Shown: positions 11,401 to 23,064, counted from the first letter of the stretch. The stretch is 64,000 nucleotides of DNA from Heracleum sosnowskyi (GCA_030848705.1 CM061242.1:64429064-64493063), one strand, 5' to 3'. Numbers and translations: made by a program. The notes: generated by a model from the sequence alone, not told the origin.

Positions 11401-13542
11401 AGTTGAAAATGGTAAGTGGTTATTTATTAATAATTATATATAACAATATTACCATTACATGTTTATTTTGCAAGTGTTATGTTTAGAACATGAGTTGTTT
11501 TAGTTAAAAAATGTAAAACCTATAATGTGTTTTAGCTGAAAAGGGTAATCAGTTATAAATATGTAATAATATTACCATTATATATATATATATTACCTAT
11601 TTTATTTTTATAAGATGAGTTGTTTTAATTAGAAAAATAGATAAAATATGTAATGTATTTTAGCTGAAAAAAACAATTGGTTATATATATAGGCCCGACC
11701 CAAATTATAGATAGACCCGGCCCAAATACCGACCGACCGACCAAAACTTTTAATGTTTCATCTTTAATAATACTATTTTAAAACCCGTGCGATGCACGGA
11801 TTGTTATTTGTTATTTTATTATTATTTTTTTAATTGTATTTGTTAAAAAAATAAGTAGACATGTTAAAGTAGCTAAACACTTTTAATTTAAATTATTTAA
11901 ATACATTTTAAAATAAATAAGTAAATGATTTGTCCGTGATATTTTTAGAAAAAGAATGGATTTTAGTGAAAAAATAAAAAAAGTCAATTGAAAAAGTCAA
12001 TTTTCCGTGATATATTTAGAAAATGGGGGACTTTGTTAGAAAAAATCAATAATGTGTTTTAGCTGAAAAGGTAATTGGTTATAAATAGATATTTGATTAT
12101 TTATATTTTAATATTTTTAGTAATTGCATTTGTTAAGAAAAATAAGTAGACATGTTAAAATAGGCAAACTTTTAAAAAAAAATTATAATATTAGGTTTAA
12201 AAATAAATAACTAAAGGTTTGTCCGTGATATATTTGGAAAATGAGGGGTTTTAGTAACGAAAAATAGAAAATTTAACATGTTTTAGTTAAAAAGGTAATT
12301 GTCCGTGATATATTTGAAAAAGTAGGGGAATTTGTTAGAAAAAATAAAAAAAATAATGTATTTTAGATGAAAAAGGTAATTGGTTATAAATAGGTAATAT
12401 TATTATTTAATAATATATTTCTATAAATAAGTAAGGTTAATTAAGTAAAAACACGAATTTAAAAAGGGCAATTAAGTAAAATCACAATGTACCATACCGA
12501 CCGACCAAACTTTTAATGTTTCGTCTATTATATAATAGTATTGATAGATACATACACATTTATCTATACTATCTATACTATATTCTCGGTACTAAGTGAT
12601 TTTACTTTATTACCCTTACTTATTTTTAAAAAAATATTATTAGTTAATAACATTATTTATAATCAATTACCTTTTCGGCTAAAATACATTACTTTTTCTA
12701 ACAAATCCCCTCTTTTTTTAAAAAAATCACGGGCAATGACCATTTTAAACCAAAACATGCTACTTTTTCTATTCTTTCTTACTAAAACCCCTCCTTTTCC
12801 AAATATATCACGGGCAATCCTTGCTTATTTATTTTAAAACATATTTTAATACTTTTAATTACAGGCAATTATCCTTTTCAACTAAAACATGTCACTTTTT
12901 CTATTTTTCCTTACTAAAACCCCTCATTTTTCCAAAAATGTCATGGATAAACCGCTACTTATTTAATTTAAAACCTATTTTAATACTTTTAATTATTTAA
13001 AAAACTATCTTATAATAGACAAAACATTAAAAGTTTGGTCGTTCGGTTGGTACTTCTTGATTTTACTTAATTACCCTAACTTATTTTTAAAAAATTATTA
13101 TTAAATAATAACATTATTTATAACCAATTACCTTTTCAGCTAAAATACATTAATTTTTCTATTTTTTCTAACAATTCCCCTCTTTTTTCTAAAAAAATCA
13201 CGGCCAATTACCTTTTTCAACTAAAACATGTTTTTTCTATTTTTCATTACTCAAACCCCTCCTTTTCCAAAAATATCATCGGAAACCTTTACTTATTTAT
13301 TTTAAAACCTATTTTATTACTTTTAATTACGGGTAATTACCCTTTTCAACTAAAATATGTTACTTTTTTTATTTTTCATTACTAAAACCACTAATTTTCC
13401 AAAAATATCACGGGCAAACCGTTACTTATTTATTTTAAAACCTATTTTAATACTTTTAGTTATTTAAAAAAGTTTATCACGCCTAATTATTTTTTTTAAC
13501 AAATACAATTAATAAAATATTAAAACATAAATAATAATAATC

Positions 13543-13576
<34 letters not shown>

Positions 13577-16500
13577 TAATTATTAAAAATAGTCCGTGCA
13601 TCGCACGAGTTTTAATCTAGTATTATTAAAGACGAAACATTAAAAGTTTGGTTGGTTGGCAGATACAGTTTCATGGTACTTCATGTTTTTACTTAATTAC
13701 CCTTATCTAATTTAATATTTTCTTAAAAAAAATACTCAAACAAACACTTTAATATTTACTTTTTGGTAAGATATTGGTTTACTTAGTTATCAATGATACT
13801 TGGACCTATTTATTATACATATCCATGGTTGGCATTCTAGAGCACACCCTCTTGAGCACACCCTCTTGTATAGAGTCCCGTAGCACACCATTATAAAAAT
13901 ACTTATAATACATATATATCATATTTTTAATTACATATAATTACAAACTACAATTTCGTAAATCAAAAATGCAATTATACAACTTTTTCCTTTCAAAAAT
14001 CACTAAAAATTAAGAAATATTGTAACATGATTCTACAATAGAATTAAAATTATCCAAAATGGTTCGAACATAGAATCAAATTTTTTGTTCGAATTTTAAT
14101 TTTATTATAAAATGTATATATTGTATTATTCTATATGAGAATCAAATTTTATATTTTGTGGAATACTCCCTCCGTCCCGCCCATTTGTTTACATATGGAT
14201 TGGGCACGGAGGTTAAGAAAAAATAGTAAAGTAGTGAAAAAAGTAGAAAAAGTGGGTGAAGTGATGGGACTAATCAATATTTAATGTATAAAGTGAGTAG
14301 AGTGGAAAAAAGTAGTGGAAGTAGTTGATTTTTATATAATAAAAATTTACTACTTTTGGGAAGTTTAAAAGTGTAAACAATTGAGAAACATCCCAAAAAG
14401 AAAAGTGTAAAGAAATGGCTGGGACAGTATATAAAATGGTTCTCTCTAGAACAATGGCCTAGATATCTATATTTATACACAATTGGGCCTACAAATAAAA
14501 TCTCTAAACGAATTTTTTTTTTAACAAGATCCAATTAATAACATATACTTGGTTCGAGTAACAGCCCTATTTATTTTTAAACCTATTTTAATGACCTAAT
14601 TATTTTATAAAGTTATTTAACTATTCTAATTAAAATGCATTTTCAAGAGCTGTTTACTTGGACCAGTTTACGGGCCTATTTATTTTAAAATCTATTTTAA
14701 TTCTTATAAATATTTAAAAAGTTTTAACAAATACAAGTTAATAAAATATTAAAACGTAAATAGTAAAATAACAATAAAAACAATCTGTGCATCGCGGGAG
14801 TTTTAAGCTAGTAAATATATATACACCGAAAAACAAAATTCTCCCCAACACCACAATTCGGGGTATTAAAAATTTCATATTAACTACTTAAAACTGAAAC
14901 CCTCGCTGACCCCTTATCAAACCCAAGTCACGGTGTTGAATACTTCGTCTCTACTAGAAAAGGTTGAGATCTTCACTGACCCCTCGTAGAGCCTCCTAAC
15001 CCCAACCCTTCCTTTATAAAGTATCCCCCAACAAAGTTTATAATTTCAACCATATGTAAAACCACCAATTCAGACGCACACTACACAAATTAGAAACTAC
15101 AAAAGTTTTAATTCTATTTTAATGAACTAACAGTTTCCTAAAACATGAAAAGAAGAGAAAGATGTACTTACCAGTTTAAAAAATTCCTTCCCCTTTCTGC
15201 AAGTTCTTGTTGTGTCTCTCTAATATTAGCCTTCCATAACAAATCCTCATCAGACTCTATCTGAATATATTCAAACAATAAAAAACTATCACATATAATA
15301 AACTTGGCATGAGTACTTTGTCATTGAAAAAAATAGTTCTTACTACAGTTTTATTGTTTGATAAAACTAGATACTTGCCAACGAAAAATCAATCGCCGGG
15401 AAGAGGTATTGATATTCACTGATACATCGTCTCTTGTCACAAGGATGAACACCCTGAAATCAGCTGCACATTAGGAAAATTGCAAGCTTCAAAATGTAAA
15501 TGGCAAATAATTTTCCAACAAGGGCATGCTGCTCAGAGAATCCAAATTCCAAAGTAATGTTCTACAACTAGTAATATGCAAGACCTCTATGTTGGATAAC
15601 TAGAAACTCATCACTAGTTATGTATCAGATTTTAGTTTTAAATTTAGCAATTTATGTTACAATTAAATATAAAAAAACAGGAAATGGACCTCATATTCTG
15701 CTGTGAGGGGCTGAGATTAAGACCTTTCTAGCAAAATGGAATCCAAGATGATCTACCCCTTACAAATTACTCACGGGACGCCTCCTATGTGACAAATTCA
15801 GCCAGCAATATTATATTTTTGACGGGATCCAATAAAAGTTAATGCAAAGAAGCACTACTTGATAGGCTATGAAAGTCCGGATTCCAATATGAATCCTAAT
15901 TCAATACTCAAACTCGGATTTTGGTACCTATAGTTGGCGGGGAGTCCTGATTCAAATCCCAACCCGGACTCCTGGTTGGAGCACATCCAACGACTCCTGA
16001 GCCCTGGCTCCCTAACAATCCTGACTCACTCCAGAAGCCTAACTTAAGGCAAATCAAATTCCACAACATTCAAGGATGGATAAGCTCAAATGACGTGAGA
16101 TAAGATCAACAACTATGGCGTGGAGAATACAGGTCATGATTGGGAATCACACCTGGCCATGACAACTTCGAATAGCCAATGATTGGCACAATTATGTCTT
16201 ACCTAAACCACGTGTCAGCAGGAGCCTCGCACACGACACCACAATTTTCACCTGGACACGTGTAACCCATCAACATCACCCAGGTGTTCTACCTACCTAG
16301 GATTCAACGCTCATTGCAGGTACACCTCCTGAACCCTAATTCTTGGTATATAAATAGCCCAAGAAGGAAAGGTTTGGGGGTTACTCTCTCATTCACTTAC
16401 TCACTCTCTACCATACACACACCCTCCACATTTAGATTTCTCTACAGTCTTATCTATCCTTCCAAAACCCATACTTATTCTCACACCGGAGGCGCCGCCA

Positions 16501-19500
16501 GGGTCAAAACCCCCCTCCGGTGTTGTTTTGCAGAAACCCACCAGCAGCTGCACCACAACCAGGCGTGGGAACGACGAGGAAGGACTAAATCGGATTCTGA
16601 AGTTATCATTACTTTTAATCTACAAACTTCCAACAAGTTTTTCTAATTGTACTAGTGCAAATAGCTATAGCAAATCAGCCTAAACCACCAGTATTATTCA
16701 TATTATTTCCTATTTATAAGCATAAGAAGGATCTTATGTAAATCTTTGGTCGTCAGCATATCACAAAAAAGAATAATGACCCGGAATAAGAGATCATATA
16801 GTAAATAAATGAGATCTAAAGGTTCGAACCCCATCCATAACATATTAAAATTAAACAATTACATTATTAGCTCTAAAGATACAAACATAGGTCCAAAACC
16901 TCATCAACCACATATCAATATTTAATATATATGTTATTAACTCTAAGCGTACTACCAAAAACTTGGTTAAAATTTAATATGTATATAATTGGCTCTAAAG
17001 ATGCTAAAAAGATTTAGCATTCGGTTTTGATCAATAAAATATTAATATTTGTTACTTAACATCTAACGGAGACTGGTTACTTAACATTATCAGAGCTCTT
17101 GCCAACGGAGGTCTCAAGCCACCCCCAATATATTCTCACAATTTATTATAGACACGAAAGGCAAATTATGCGCCGTGATAGTTATTTAAGCAAGGGGAGG
17201 AGTGTACATTTAAAGGGAAGCAAAGAACATGTTGCGAGTAGCAGTGGTATGTTGAGGATAACAACTTGAGGGAAAAGCATTCGCTTGCACATCCAACAGT
17301 GGTTGAATTAAAAAGCATTAAAATGAAAACAGTAACTTCTAATTCTACAAGTGCTTTACGAATGGCATGTGCTTGCTCATTTATGGCATAAAATGATGCA
17401 TGATGATTGCATCTCGAAGACTTTTACATATATAAGTGTTTCGTTGACAGTCACTTGGTGAATTAATCCCGGGAAGTGTAACAACCAAACTTATGCCAAG
17501 GCAATATAAGAGTTCCTATGGTCATACCCTTGGAGGACCTTCCGTTTTAGTTCTTACCTCCTCTCAATTCTTGATCTTATATCGATCCTATTTATTAAGT
17601 TAGAACACCTAAACACTAATTTGTGGAAGATGATATACACTGAAACACTCTTTACAGTATTAGTGCCTAAACGTTACACAATGCACACGGCTGGCTTGCT
17701 ATAAAAGCTTAAATAAATAAATTGATTCCCTAAATATCTTCGATCTTTCAGGTTTTGTAAATATTTTATATTTAAATATAAAGTAAGGTTTTAGTCTTAC
17801 CCGCAATTAAATCATATTGTAAATCCTAGTAGTGGCTTCGGTACCACATACGCACAAAAAACAAAGTCTCAAATCAATGAAGTAGAGATATGCATGCTCT
17901 GTGAAATTACAATTACCAAATGTTCACGGCAAAGTTCTACGGCAATGATAGGTGGAGAGTTTAAACTTGAGATAGCAGGACGGCCACTATTTCCTGCATT
18001 AGCTGCCATAAGTGGTATCACATCCATCCTATCTGTGTAACCCTCTCCACCAAATACTCCAACAGCTGTTTGCATGGTCCTGCAGTACTCAGGATGGTAT
18101 TTTTGGTAATCTAACTCGATCATGTACTAAACTGATGCATGTAGTTCAAAATAAACAAAAATAATATGTAACCAATCAACAACCAAAGAACATGTATTAC
18201 AAGATCAGATAGAACACATACAGGTAATTTATAAGGAAACCAAGTCCACATTTATTTTTGTACATGATACATCATAGTAGTATACTTATTAAGCCACACA
18301 GCAATTACAAAAGTACTCGTCATAGTGGAATCCATGTAAACTGCAACATGTATCCAGCCCACAAGGTTGACTCCTAATTGTCAAAACTGAAGACTAGTGA
18401 TTTATACTAAATAGACTGAACAGTTGGATGTTAAAACAAAATATTAAAGAATGCCTTAGTACCAAAAATGTTTTGCCTGAACACCCCATGCATTCCAGTG
18501 AAATTCTTTTTGTGTCCTATAATTTGATTTCTCAATAATAATAAAAAAAAACTGTTTCCCGTAATTTTTGAGATACATATAAGAATATGCAATTAACTCC
18601 GAAAAATCTAGACAAACTTTTAGTGGTTTCAAGAAGTACTTCGGTGACAAGAGGAAAAATATGACACGTTAGATGTTGTACATGCACCATTAGTTTTTGA
18701 CTAACATTATGTGAAGGCCCCATATGAATTAATTAAGATATAAATGGAGCCAGTTGACTTTTTATCCATGCTTACAATAGTTGGCCATTTGATTCCACAT
18801 CTCAGAAACATCTGCATAACGTCTGCCAAAATATTTGATGAAACAAACACTCATATTTATTTGACCAACTGATTCCGGGTAAATGCCTAATTAGATAAAT
18901 AGTAAACGGAAAGTGGACCTTAATAATCTAGATCAACAGATGGCAATTAAAAGCTAATTAAAGGTCCTCACAACAAGATCTGGAAATCTAAAATCCATCA
19001 AAGGCGCAATAATATGGTGGACATAATGTAAGATCCTATCGGCGATAAGGTCAAGATGTAAACTACTGGATGCTAGCACAATTACCTTAGCAACGGGGAA
19101 GTTATGACTAAATCAACCTTCTTGAGGAGTTCGCAGGCGCGAACATGTTTACGCAAGTTATCTACCTGTTACAGTGGCACAAATTCAACAACATGACTAC
19201 AGAATACTTGATCGCTGATTTACGTTTTTATCATTTATCTGACATAAAAACTGATACATTAATAATTTCCGACCTGCTGCCAACCTAGTTGTGTAAGGTG
19301 TGCATCAAAATATTCAGGGGACATATATGCTTTATAGTCCTTATCTCCTTCAACATTGTGAATTCCTTGCGCGTGCCTCACCTTGTGATTTTATTACAGA
19401 AACGTTGTCAGACAAGTTTCACAAAAGACAGCATTGTTGAGCTTAGATAATCACCTTTTAAGTATATTATAATAACTGGACAAAAAAGTGACACGAACCA

Positions 19501-19558
19501 GATGAATCGTTTTACATCGGTGTAACGGGAACAAAGTTGAACCTCCACACCCATCCAT
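8403..19558 (-). CDS. phosphoglycerate-mutase-like protein (histidine phosphatase superfamily), nine coding exons
   Basis: Minus-strand exons: 19558-19499, 19381-19274, 19165-19086, 18079-17917, 15453-15379, 15260-15172, 9677-9558, 8662-8618, 8511-8403. They sum to 849 bp (282 aa plus TGA), with all phases matching. The protein starts MDGCGGSTLFPLHRCKTIHL and has the phosphohistidine motif VRHAQG (His about 23), SPLLRTMQTA (Arg about 83), AVELCRE (Glu about 131/135) and the second His in VTHSGF (about 206). It ends MIGSDSSTTNYPGK...KKDEPKS. Length and order match the plant family of Arabidopsis At5g64460 type. These are often annotated phosphoglycerate mutase-like, but their true substrate is uncertain. 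No signal peptide is seen, so it is probably cytosolic. Introns are GT-AG except the one after 15379, which starts GCAAGT (GC-AG). No frame defects, so it is probably functional. A 5'UTR intron precedes it (acceptor at 19567). Confidence 0.9.
9745..10012. repeat. possible MITE remnant (GGGTGTTTGG type)
   Basis: Starts CAGGGGGTGTTTGGAAGTTGG and contains inverted versions (AATTACCAAACAG) and reiterated CTAATTCAATC(A/C)GCTA phrases. Many plant MITEs begin GGG(T)GTGTTTGG. No clear second terminus or target duplication was found, so this is weak. Confidence 0.35.
10545..12540 (-). mobile_element. Helitron-like units, reverse arm of an intronic array
   Basis: A partial unit (about 10545-10702) and two longer ones (about 10703-11771 and 11772-12540). 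The 3' signature, seen in reverse as (A)CTAG...CCCGTGCGATGCACGG, occurs at 10702 and, with CTAG mutated, at 11772. The 5' signature, reversed as CCGACC...AAACTTTTAATGTTTC(G/A)TCT, occurs near 10660, 11740 and 12510. Units abut head to tail. No coding capacity, so non-autonomous. The hairpin plus CTAG(T) 3' end is the basis for calling Helitron. Confidence 0.6.
12556..14811 (+). mobile_element. Helitron-like units, forward arm of an intronic array
   Basis: Partial unit about 12556-13007, unit 13008-13620 (ending CCGTGCATCGCACGAGTTTTAATCTAG) and a third unit from 13621, starting ATTATTAAAGACGAAACATT, to TTTTAAGCTAG at 14811. The third carries unrelated DNA in the middle (about 13740-14570), including AGCACACCCTCTTG twice and a MITE. 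An (ATA)n run sits near 13540-13575. Orientation is opposite to the reverse arm, so the two arms form a long imperfect inverted repeat. Confidence 0.6.
14166..14427. mobile_element. Stowaway-like (Tc1/mariner) MITE, 262 bp
   Basis: Starts CTCCCTCCGTCCCGCCCATTTGTTTACA and ends TGTAAAGAAATGGCTGGGACAG. The ends are imperfect inverted repeats, flanked by TA on both sides. CTCCCTCCGT is the classic Stowaway terminus. No ORF. It lies inside a Helitron-like unit and is therefore younger than it. Confidence 0.75.
15860..16660 (+). repeat. probable solo LTR
   Basis: In the intron between coding exons 4 and 5. It has a strong TATA box (GGTATATAAATAGCCC, 16345-16360), then a pyrimidine-rich leader. Next is a GC-rich hairpin, ACCGGAGGCGCC...CCTCCGGTG, followed by TTGTTTTGCAG, as in the R/U5 of some Ty3/gypsy LTRs. 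I found no flanking internal region. The exact ends and target duplication are not resolved; TGAAAGTCCGG at 15870 is one possible start. Confidence 0.45.
16661..17916. other. intron sequence, no recognised feature
   Basis: AT-rich intron between coding exons 4 and 5. Phrases like GGCTCTAAAGATGCTAA and TTAGCTCTAAAGATACAAACATAGG recur near 16860-17010 and suggest an old degenerate repeat. No ORF is supported. Confidence 0.4.
18080..19085. other. intron between coding exons 3 and 4, no recognised feature
   Basis: About 1.0 kb, AT-rich, bounded by GTAATT (donor at 19085) and TGCAG (acceptor ending 18080). No repeat or ORF is supported here. Confidence 0.55.
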
Positions 19559-20352
19559 TCTTGAAACTGCAGTTAAACAATATGCAATGGGTTTGGAAAA
19601 ATCTAAAAAGGATAAAAAAAATTATGCAATACAAATTCTAAAAGAATGTACATCAAAATGCTTTACTAGTGTTACAAAGTTTCTCTTTCTCAGTCATTTC
19701 TTTTTATATTATGTTAAAGTAAATAACCCAGTGCTGCCAAAATTTAGTGACAGCTGCTTTGAGTAATAGTAATACAATTGTGTAATTATCTACAATGAAA
19801 AACAAGAATAATAATGAAAATATATTTGCAAAAGTTCAGTGTAGGACTCCTTAAAGTTGGTACTAAATGTTGGCCTTGGAGTTTCATTTATGTTCTGTAG
19901 AGTACTAATTTTACATTGTGCTCCCGGGTTTTTAACTAGAGAAGATAATAGAAGCGAATAGAAAGTGAAAGAAGAGAAATGATAAAAAATGAAATTGGGT
20001 TTCTCTCACGTGCTCCTGAGATTTATCTGGAAAGAAGCGGAAGATATTTTGAGAAGTTTTTCTTTGCTTCTTTTCTCCATAAACAAGACTTGTGAGCAGA
20101 CTACAATTTTTTTATATTTTTTTTTAAAGTTTTCTTCTCATCTCATCTCCTATACCATAAAGTTTTTGCAATAATAATCACAAGATGATTCAAGTATATA
20201 CTACAACCAATAATGGAGTGAATCAAGGCTTAGGATATAGTTTGGTGTTAGTAGAGGAGCTTAATTGAATTGATGAATATAATATCTTTAACTGTAATTA
20301 ATTAATGCGTGTGCTTATGAGATAGGTGAAAAAGTGTTTTTTGTTAAATATA

Positions 20353-20538
20353 GGCTTTATGACCTTTTCGCTCTTCAAATTTGGTCTATTGTACCCATAA
20401 ACCCTTCAAGTTTAAAAACATTCTTTGACCCAAAAAGGTACATTTTTTATACCCGAGGGGCGAAAAAGAACGCTTTTAGATTTGAAGGGTTTATGGGTAC
20501 AACGATCCAAACTTGAAGGGCGAAAAGGTCATAAAGCC
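20353..20538. mobile_element. Mutator-like MITE, 186 bp, with perfect 9-bp target duplication
   Basis: Starts GGCTTTATGACCTTTTCGC and ends GCGAAAAGGTCATAAAGCC, with inverted repeats of roughly 70 bp or more, so most of the element is a hairpin. It is flanked by TTAAATATA at 20344-20352 and again at 20539-20547. A 9-bp duplication plus long TIRs is the Mutator signature. It lies in the 5'UTR intron of the phosphoglycerate-mutase-like gene. Confidence 0.85.
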
Positions 20539-20870
20539 TTAAATATATGAAAAGCAGCAAAGGTACACTTTGGATATCAAATATAGATGAATTACTCATC
20601 GATGTTGTAGGTTGTATACAAATCTTATATCAAACTAACACCCCCAGGGGAAAATGAAATATACTAATAACAATCTAGATCAATTATAACTGTAAGTCCA
20701 GTAAAACACATTATATCCTTAAAAGGAGCTGCAACAGAGCTAATCTCAAAAAGAAAGAACAATGTTAACTATACATACGCATTGGAGTAGATGAAAATAA
20801 TAGACTAATAAAACGGAAGGAAGAAATGAAAAGGATCAACTTAACTGAATTAATCAAGGTGGAACAAAGG

Positions 20871-20875
<5 letters not shown>

Positions 20876-20909
<34 letters not shown>
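20876..20909. repeat. (GA)n microsatellite
   Basis: Uninterrupted GA dinucleotides, read as a CT tract just inside the 5'UTR intron on the gene strand. Confidence 0.9.
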
Positions 20910-20912
<3 letters not shown>

Positions 20913-20914
20913 AC

Positions 20915-21110
20915 CTAGGGGAAACGAAATGAAGAGGCGGAGAGGTGAGGAGACGAAATGAATGGCCGAGAGAGGAGGCTGGGGAGATTGGGCTGGCTTA
21001 TATTATGTTTTAATTGTCTGTAGATGATGATGAGATGTTAGTGTTACTTCTACTAGTACATGTACAACTAGTTGAGCAGCTTGATGTGATGCGAGCACCA
21101 CTAGCGACAC
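20915..21110 (-). other. probable 5'UTR exon of the phosphoglycerate-mutase-like gene
   Basis: On the minus strand a pyrimidine-rich stretch ends CCCCTAG followed by GTATCC, a good donor at 20914. The matching acceptor is CTGCAG ending at 19567, eight bases before the ATG. The upstream end is a guess from the TATA box. Confidence 0.5.
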
Positions 21111-21136
21111 CCATCATTCCAACCCCCCTTTTTACG

Positions 21137-21146
21137 TTTATAAATA
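21137..21146 (-). promoter_or_regulatory. candidate TATA box of the phosphoglycerate-mutase-like gene
   Basis: Minus strand reads TATTTATAAACG, about 220 bp upstream of the proposed 5'UTR donor. The position suits a leader exon of about 190 nt. No experimental signal is available. Confidence 0.4.
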
Positions 21147-21239
21147 CACTACTTTCCTGCCCTCATTCCAGCTAGGATCTCCTAAATTTTAGCCTTTTAA
21201 ATCTAAAAAGAAAAGAATTTTAGAAAAAAAATATGAAAA

Positions 21240-21600
21240 ATGCTAGCAATGCTAACACCAAACAAAAATTCCTAATTTTTTTTCCAAATCTCCTCTAATT
21301 AGAAATATTTTTAAAAAAATACGGGATTCTGTATGTATACATATGCGTCCACGAATTAAAAAATTGTCACGTATCACATCATTGTGTACAATTTTTGAAA
21401 AATTTTATTGGGTGCTCTAGCATTACTCAACAAATATTCCCAAAAATAAATTCAAAACCTCTTTTAATTGGTAACATTCCTAATAAAAATATAGGACCTC
21501 GCGTACATAAATATGCGTCCACGAATTAAAAAAAAACATCACATGTCTATCACATAATTATGTACAACTTTTGAGAAAAAATTTAGGGTGACCTATTTTC
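21240..21600. repeat. degenerate tandem duplication (unit about 170-180 bp)
   Basis: ACATATGCGTCCACGAATTAAAA recurs as ACATAAATATGCGTCCACGAATTAAAA about 175 bp later. The flanking phrases (CCTCTTTTAATTGG / TCTCCTCTAATTAG, GTACAATTTTTGA / GTACAACTTTTGA) recur in the same order. Confidence 0.6.
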
Positions 21601-21810
21601 TTATATTTTTCACAAACATTCGTTGTTTCTTATTATTTTTTCAGTAAAGATACAATTTTTAAATCTTTTACGAAAGACTTTGCAACCAAATGCAAGGAAA
21701 AAACGAGGGCGGTGAGGTGGTGCCTCTCAAATCGCTTTGATTTATTTTTTTAATTTTCTCAAAATTTTGAATTATTAATATTAAATATTCGAAAATATCT
21801 CAATTGACTT

Positions 21811-21930
21811 TAAAATCTTTACTAATGGAGGAAACTAAATATATAATTTTAATATTCTTACTTTTAAAATCTTTACTAATGGAGGAAACTAAATATACAA
21901 TTTTAATATTTGTGCCTTTAAAATCTATTA
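21811..21930. repeat. short tandem duplication, about 55-60 bp unit
   Basis: AAAATCTTTACTAATGGAGG and the following AAACTAAATATA(T/C)AATTTTAATATT occur twice in a row, with a third partial start (CTTTAAAATCTATTA). Confidence 0.75.
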
Positions 21931-22067
21931 TCTATCTATTATTATATATATAACAGAGCAACTAGGGGGTTCATTGAGCCAATTTAATCATTGTTAAAAA
22001 ATTATATCCTTCAAAGTGTAAAATGACTTTTCAACCCCTATGTTAATCCCAAATGACCAAACAAAAT

Positions 22068-23064
22068 TGTAGAGGGGGGGGGGGTTGAATACAATTCTAG
22101 ATATTTTAAACTTTAAACAACTTTCGAAATAAAACTGAACTTATAAAATAAAAACACAAGCACTTAAATAATTTCAGTTGGATTGTTTGATGATCCAACT
22201 GAAGTGTTTTTATTGCGGAAATAATCTGTGATACAAAATGTACACAGCTGCTCAGTTACAAGAATGTAGAGAAGTATGCTCTCAAAGATAGCTAATACAA
22301 TCTATTTGTTTTTCTTCTCTCACACTGTTTTAACTGCTACACTTGGTTATAAATATTCCCAAGTTTACAATGCTATTTTTGGCTACTCTGAAGTACACTA
22401 AAGGTAACCGCCAGTAGCTTGCTTTTCATCCCTTTTGTCCAATGGTCCTTGGAGATCTTTGCTTTTGTCTTTTTGCTTATTATGATCACTCCCAAGAACC
22501 TAATTGGAAATTGGAATATTTCCTTATTTCCAATGACCATTTTTATGGCTTCCAATGCAAAGTACACTTCCATACCTCCCTTTTGATCTGTCAGATAACT
22601 GTCACTATCACTTTGTCAACTATTCAGAAAAGAAATAATGATTCGTTGATAGTAGAGAGATGTGTTTCGTTGATAGCTTTATTCTTTGTTTCGTTGATGG
22701 TATAACCCTCGTTTCGTTGATAGAGTAGTCTTCATTCCGTTGATAGAGTAATCTTCATTCTGTTGACATGTCTTCACTTAGGAAAAATTACAAGGCATAA
22801 TATATTTACAATTCACCAACCTATTTTGCCTATCTAGTACTTAGTCAACATGACTTAGAAGACCTATCTAATACCTACAACAAAATGCATATCAAACTAT
22901 GAAGTATTGTACAATGCAGTTGCTGCATCACTCATTCCGTTGATGAGCTTCCTGTCAACGAAACGCTGCAAAGCATGCCATTCCGTTGACAGTTACAAAA
23001 TGACTTAATACAAAATCTACTAAGTGTTTTTATAATTATCATCAAGAACAACATATTCCTAACA
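22068..23064 (-). repeat. E1 3' LTR, 997 bp
   Basis: Read on the minus strand it begins TGTTAGG and ends ATTGTATTCAACCCCCCCCCCTCTACA. The U3 part carries about eight copies of (T/C)CGTTGATAG-like words (22636-22985), some inverted. It does not match the LTR of E4, so the two minus-strand pieces are different elements. Confidence 0.75.

Larger units (their letters stand above)
9678..15171 (-). other. 5.5-kb intron loaded with transposons
   Basis: Donor GTAAG at 15171 and acceptor CACAG ending at 9678 join AAC TG to G TTA TGG (Asn-Trp-Leu-Trp) in frame. Most of the length is Helitron-like units in two opposite arms (about 10545-12540 and 12556-14811), plus a mariner-type MITE at 14166. The stretch 10013-10544 holds nothing I recognise except a few CTTTAG(C/T)TC(C/A) phrases. 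Confidence 0.8.

Noticed and set aside
16284..16646. 120-aa ORF
   Set aside because: It covers the TATA box and leader of the probable solo LTR and has no domain-like content.
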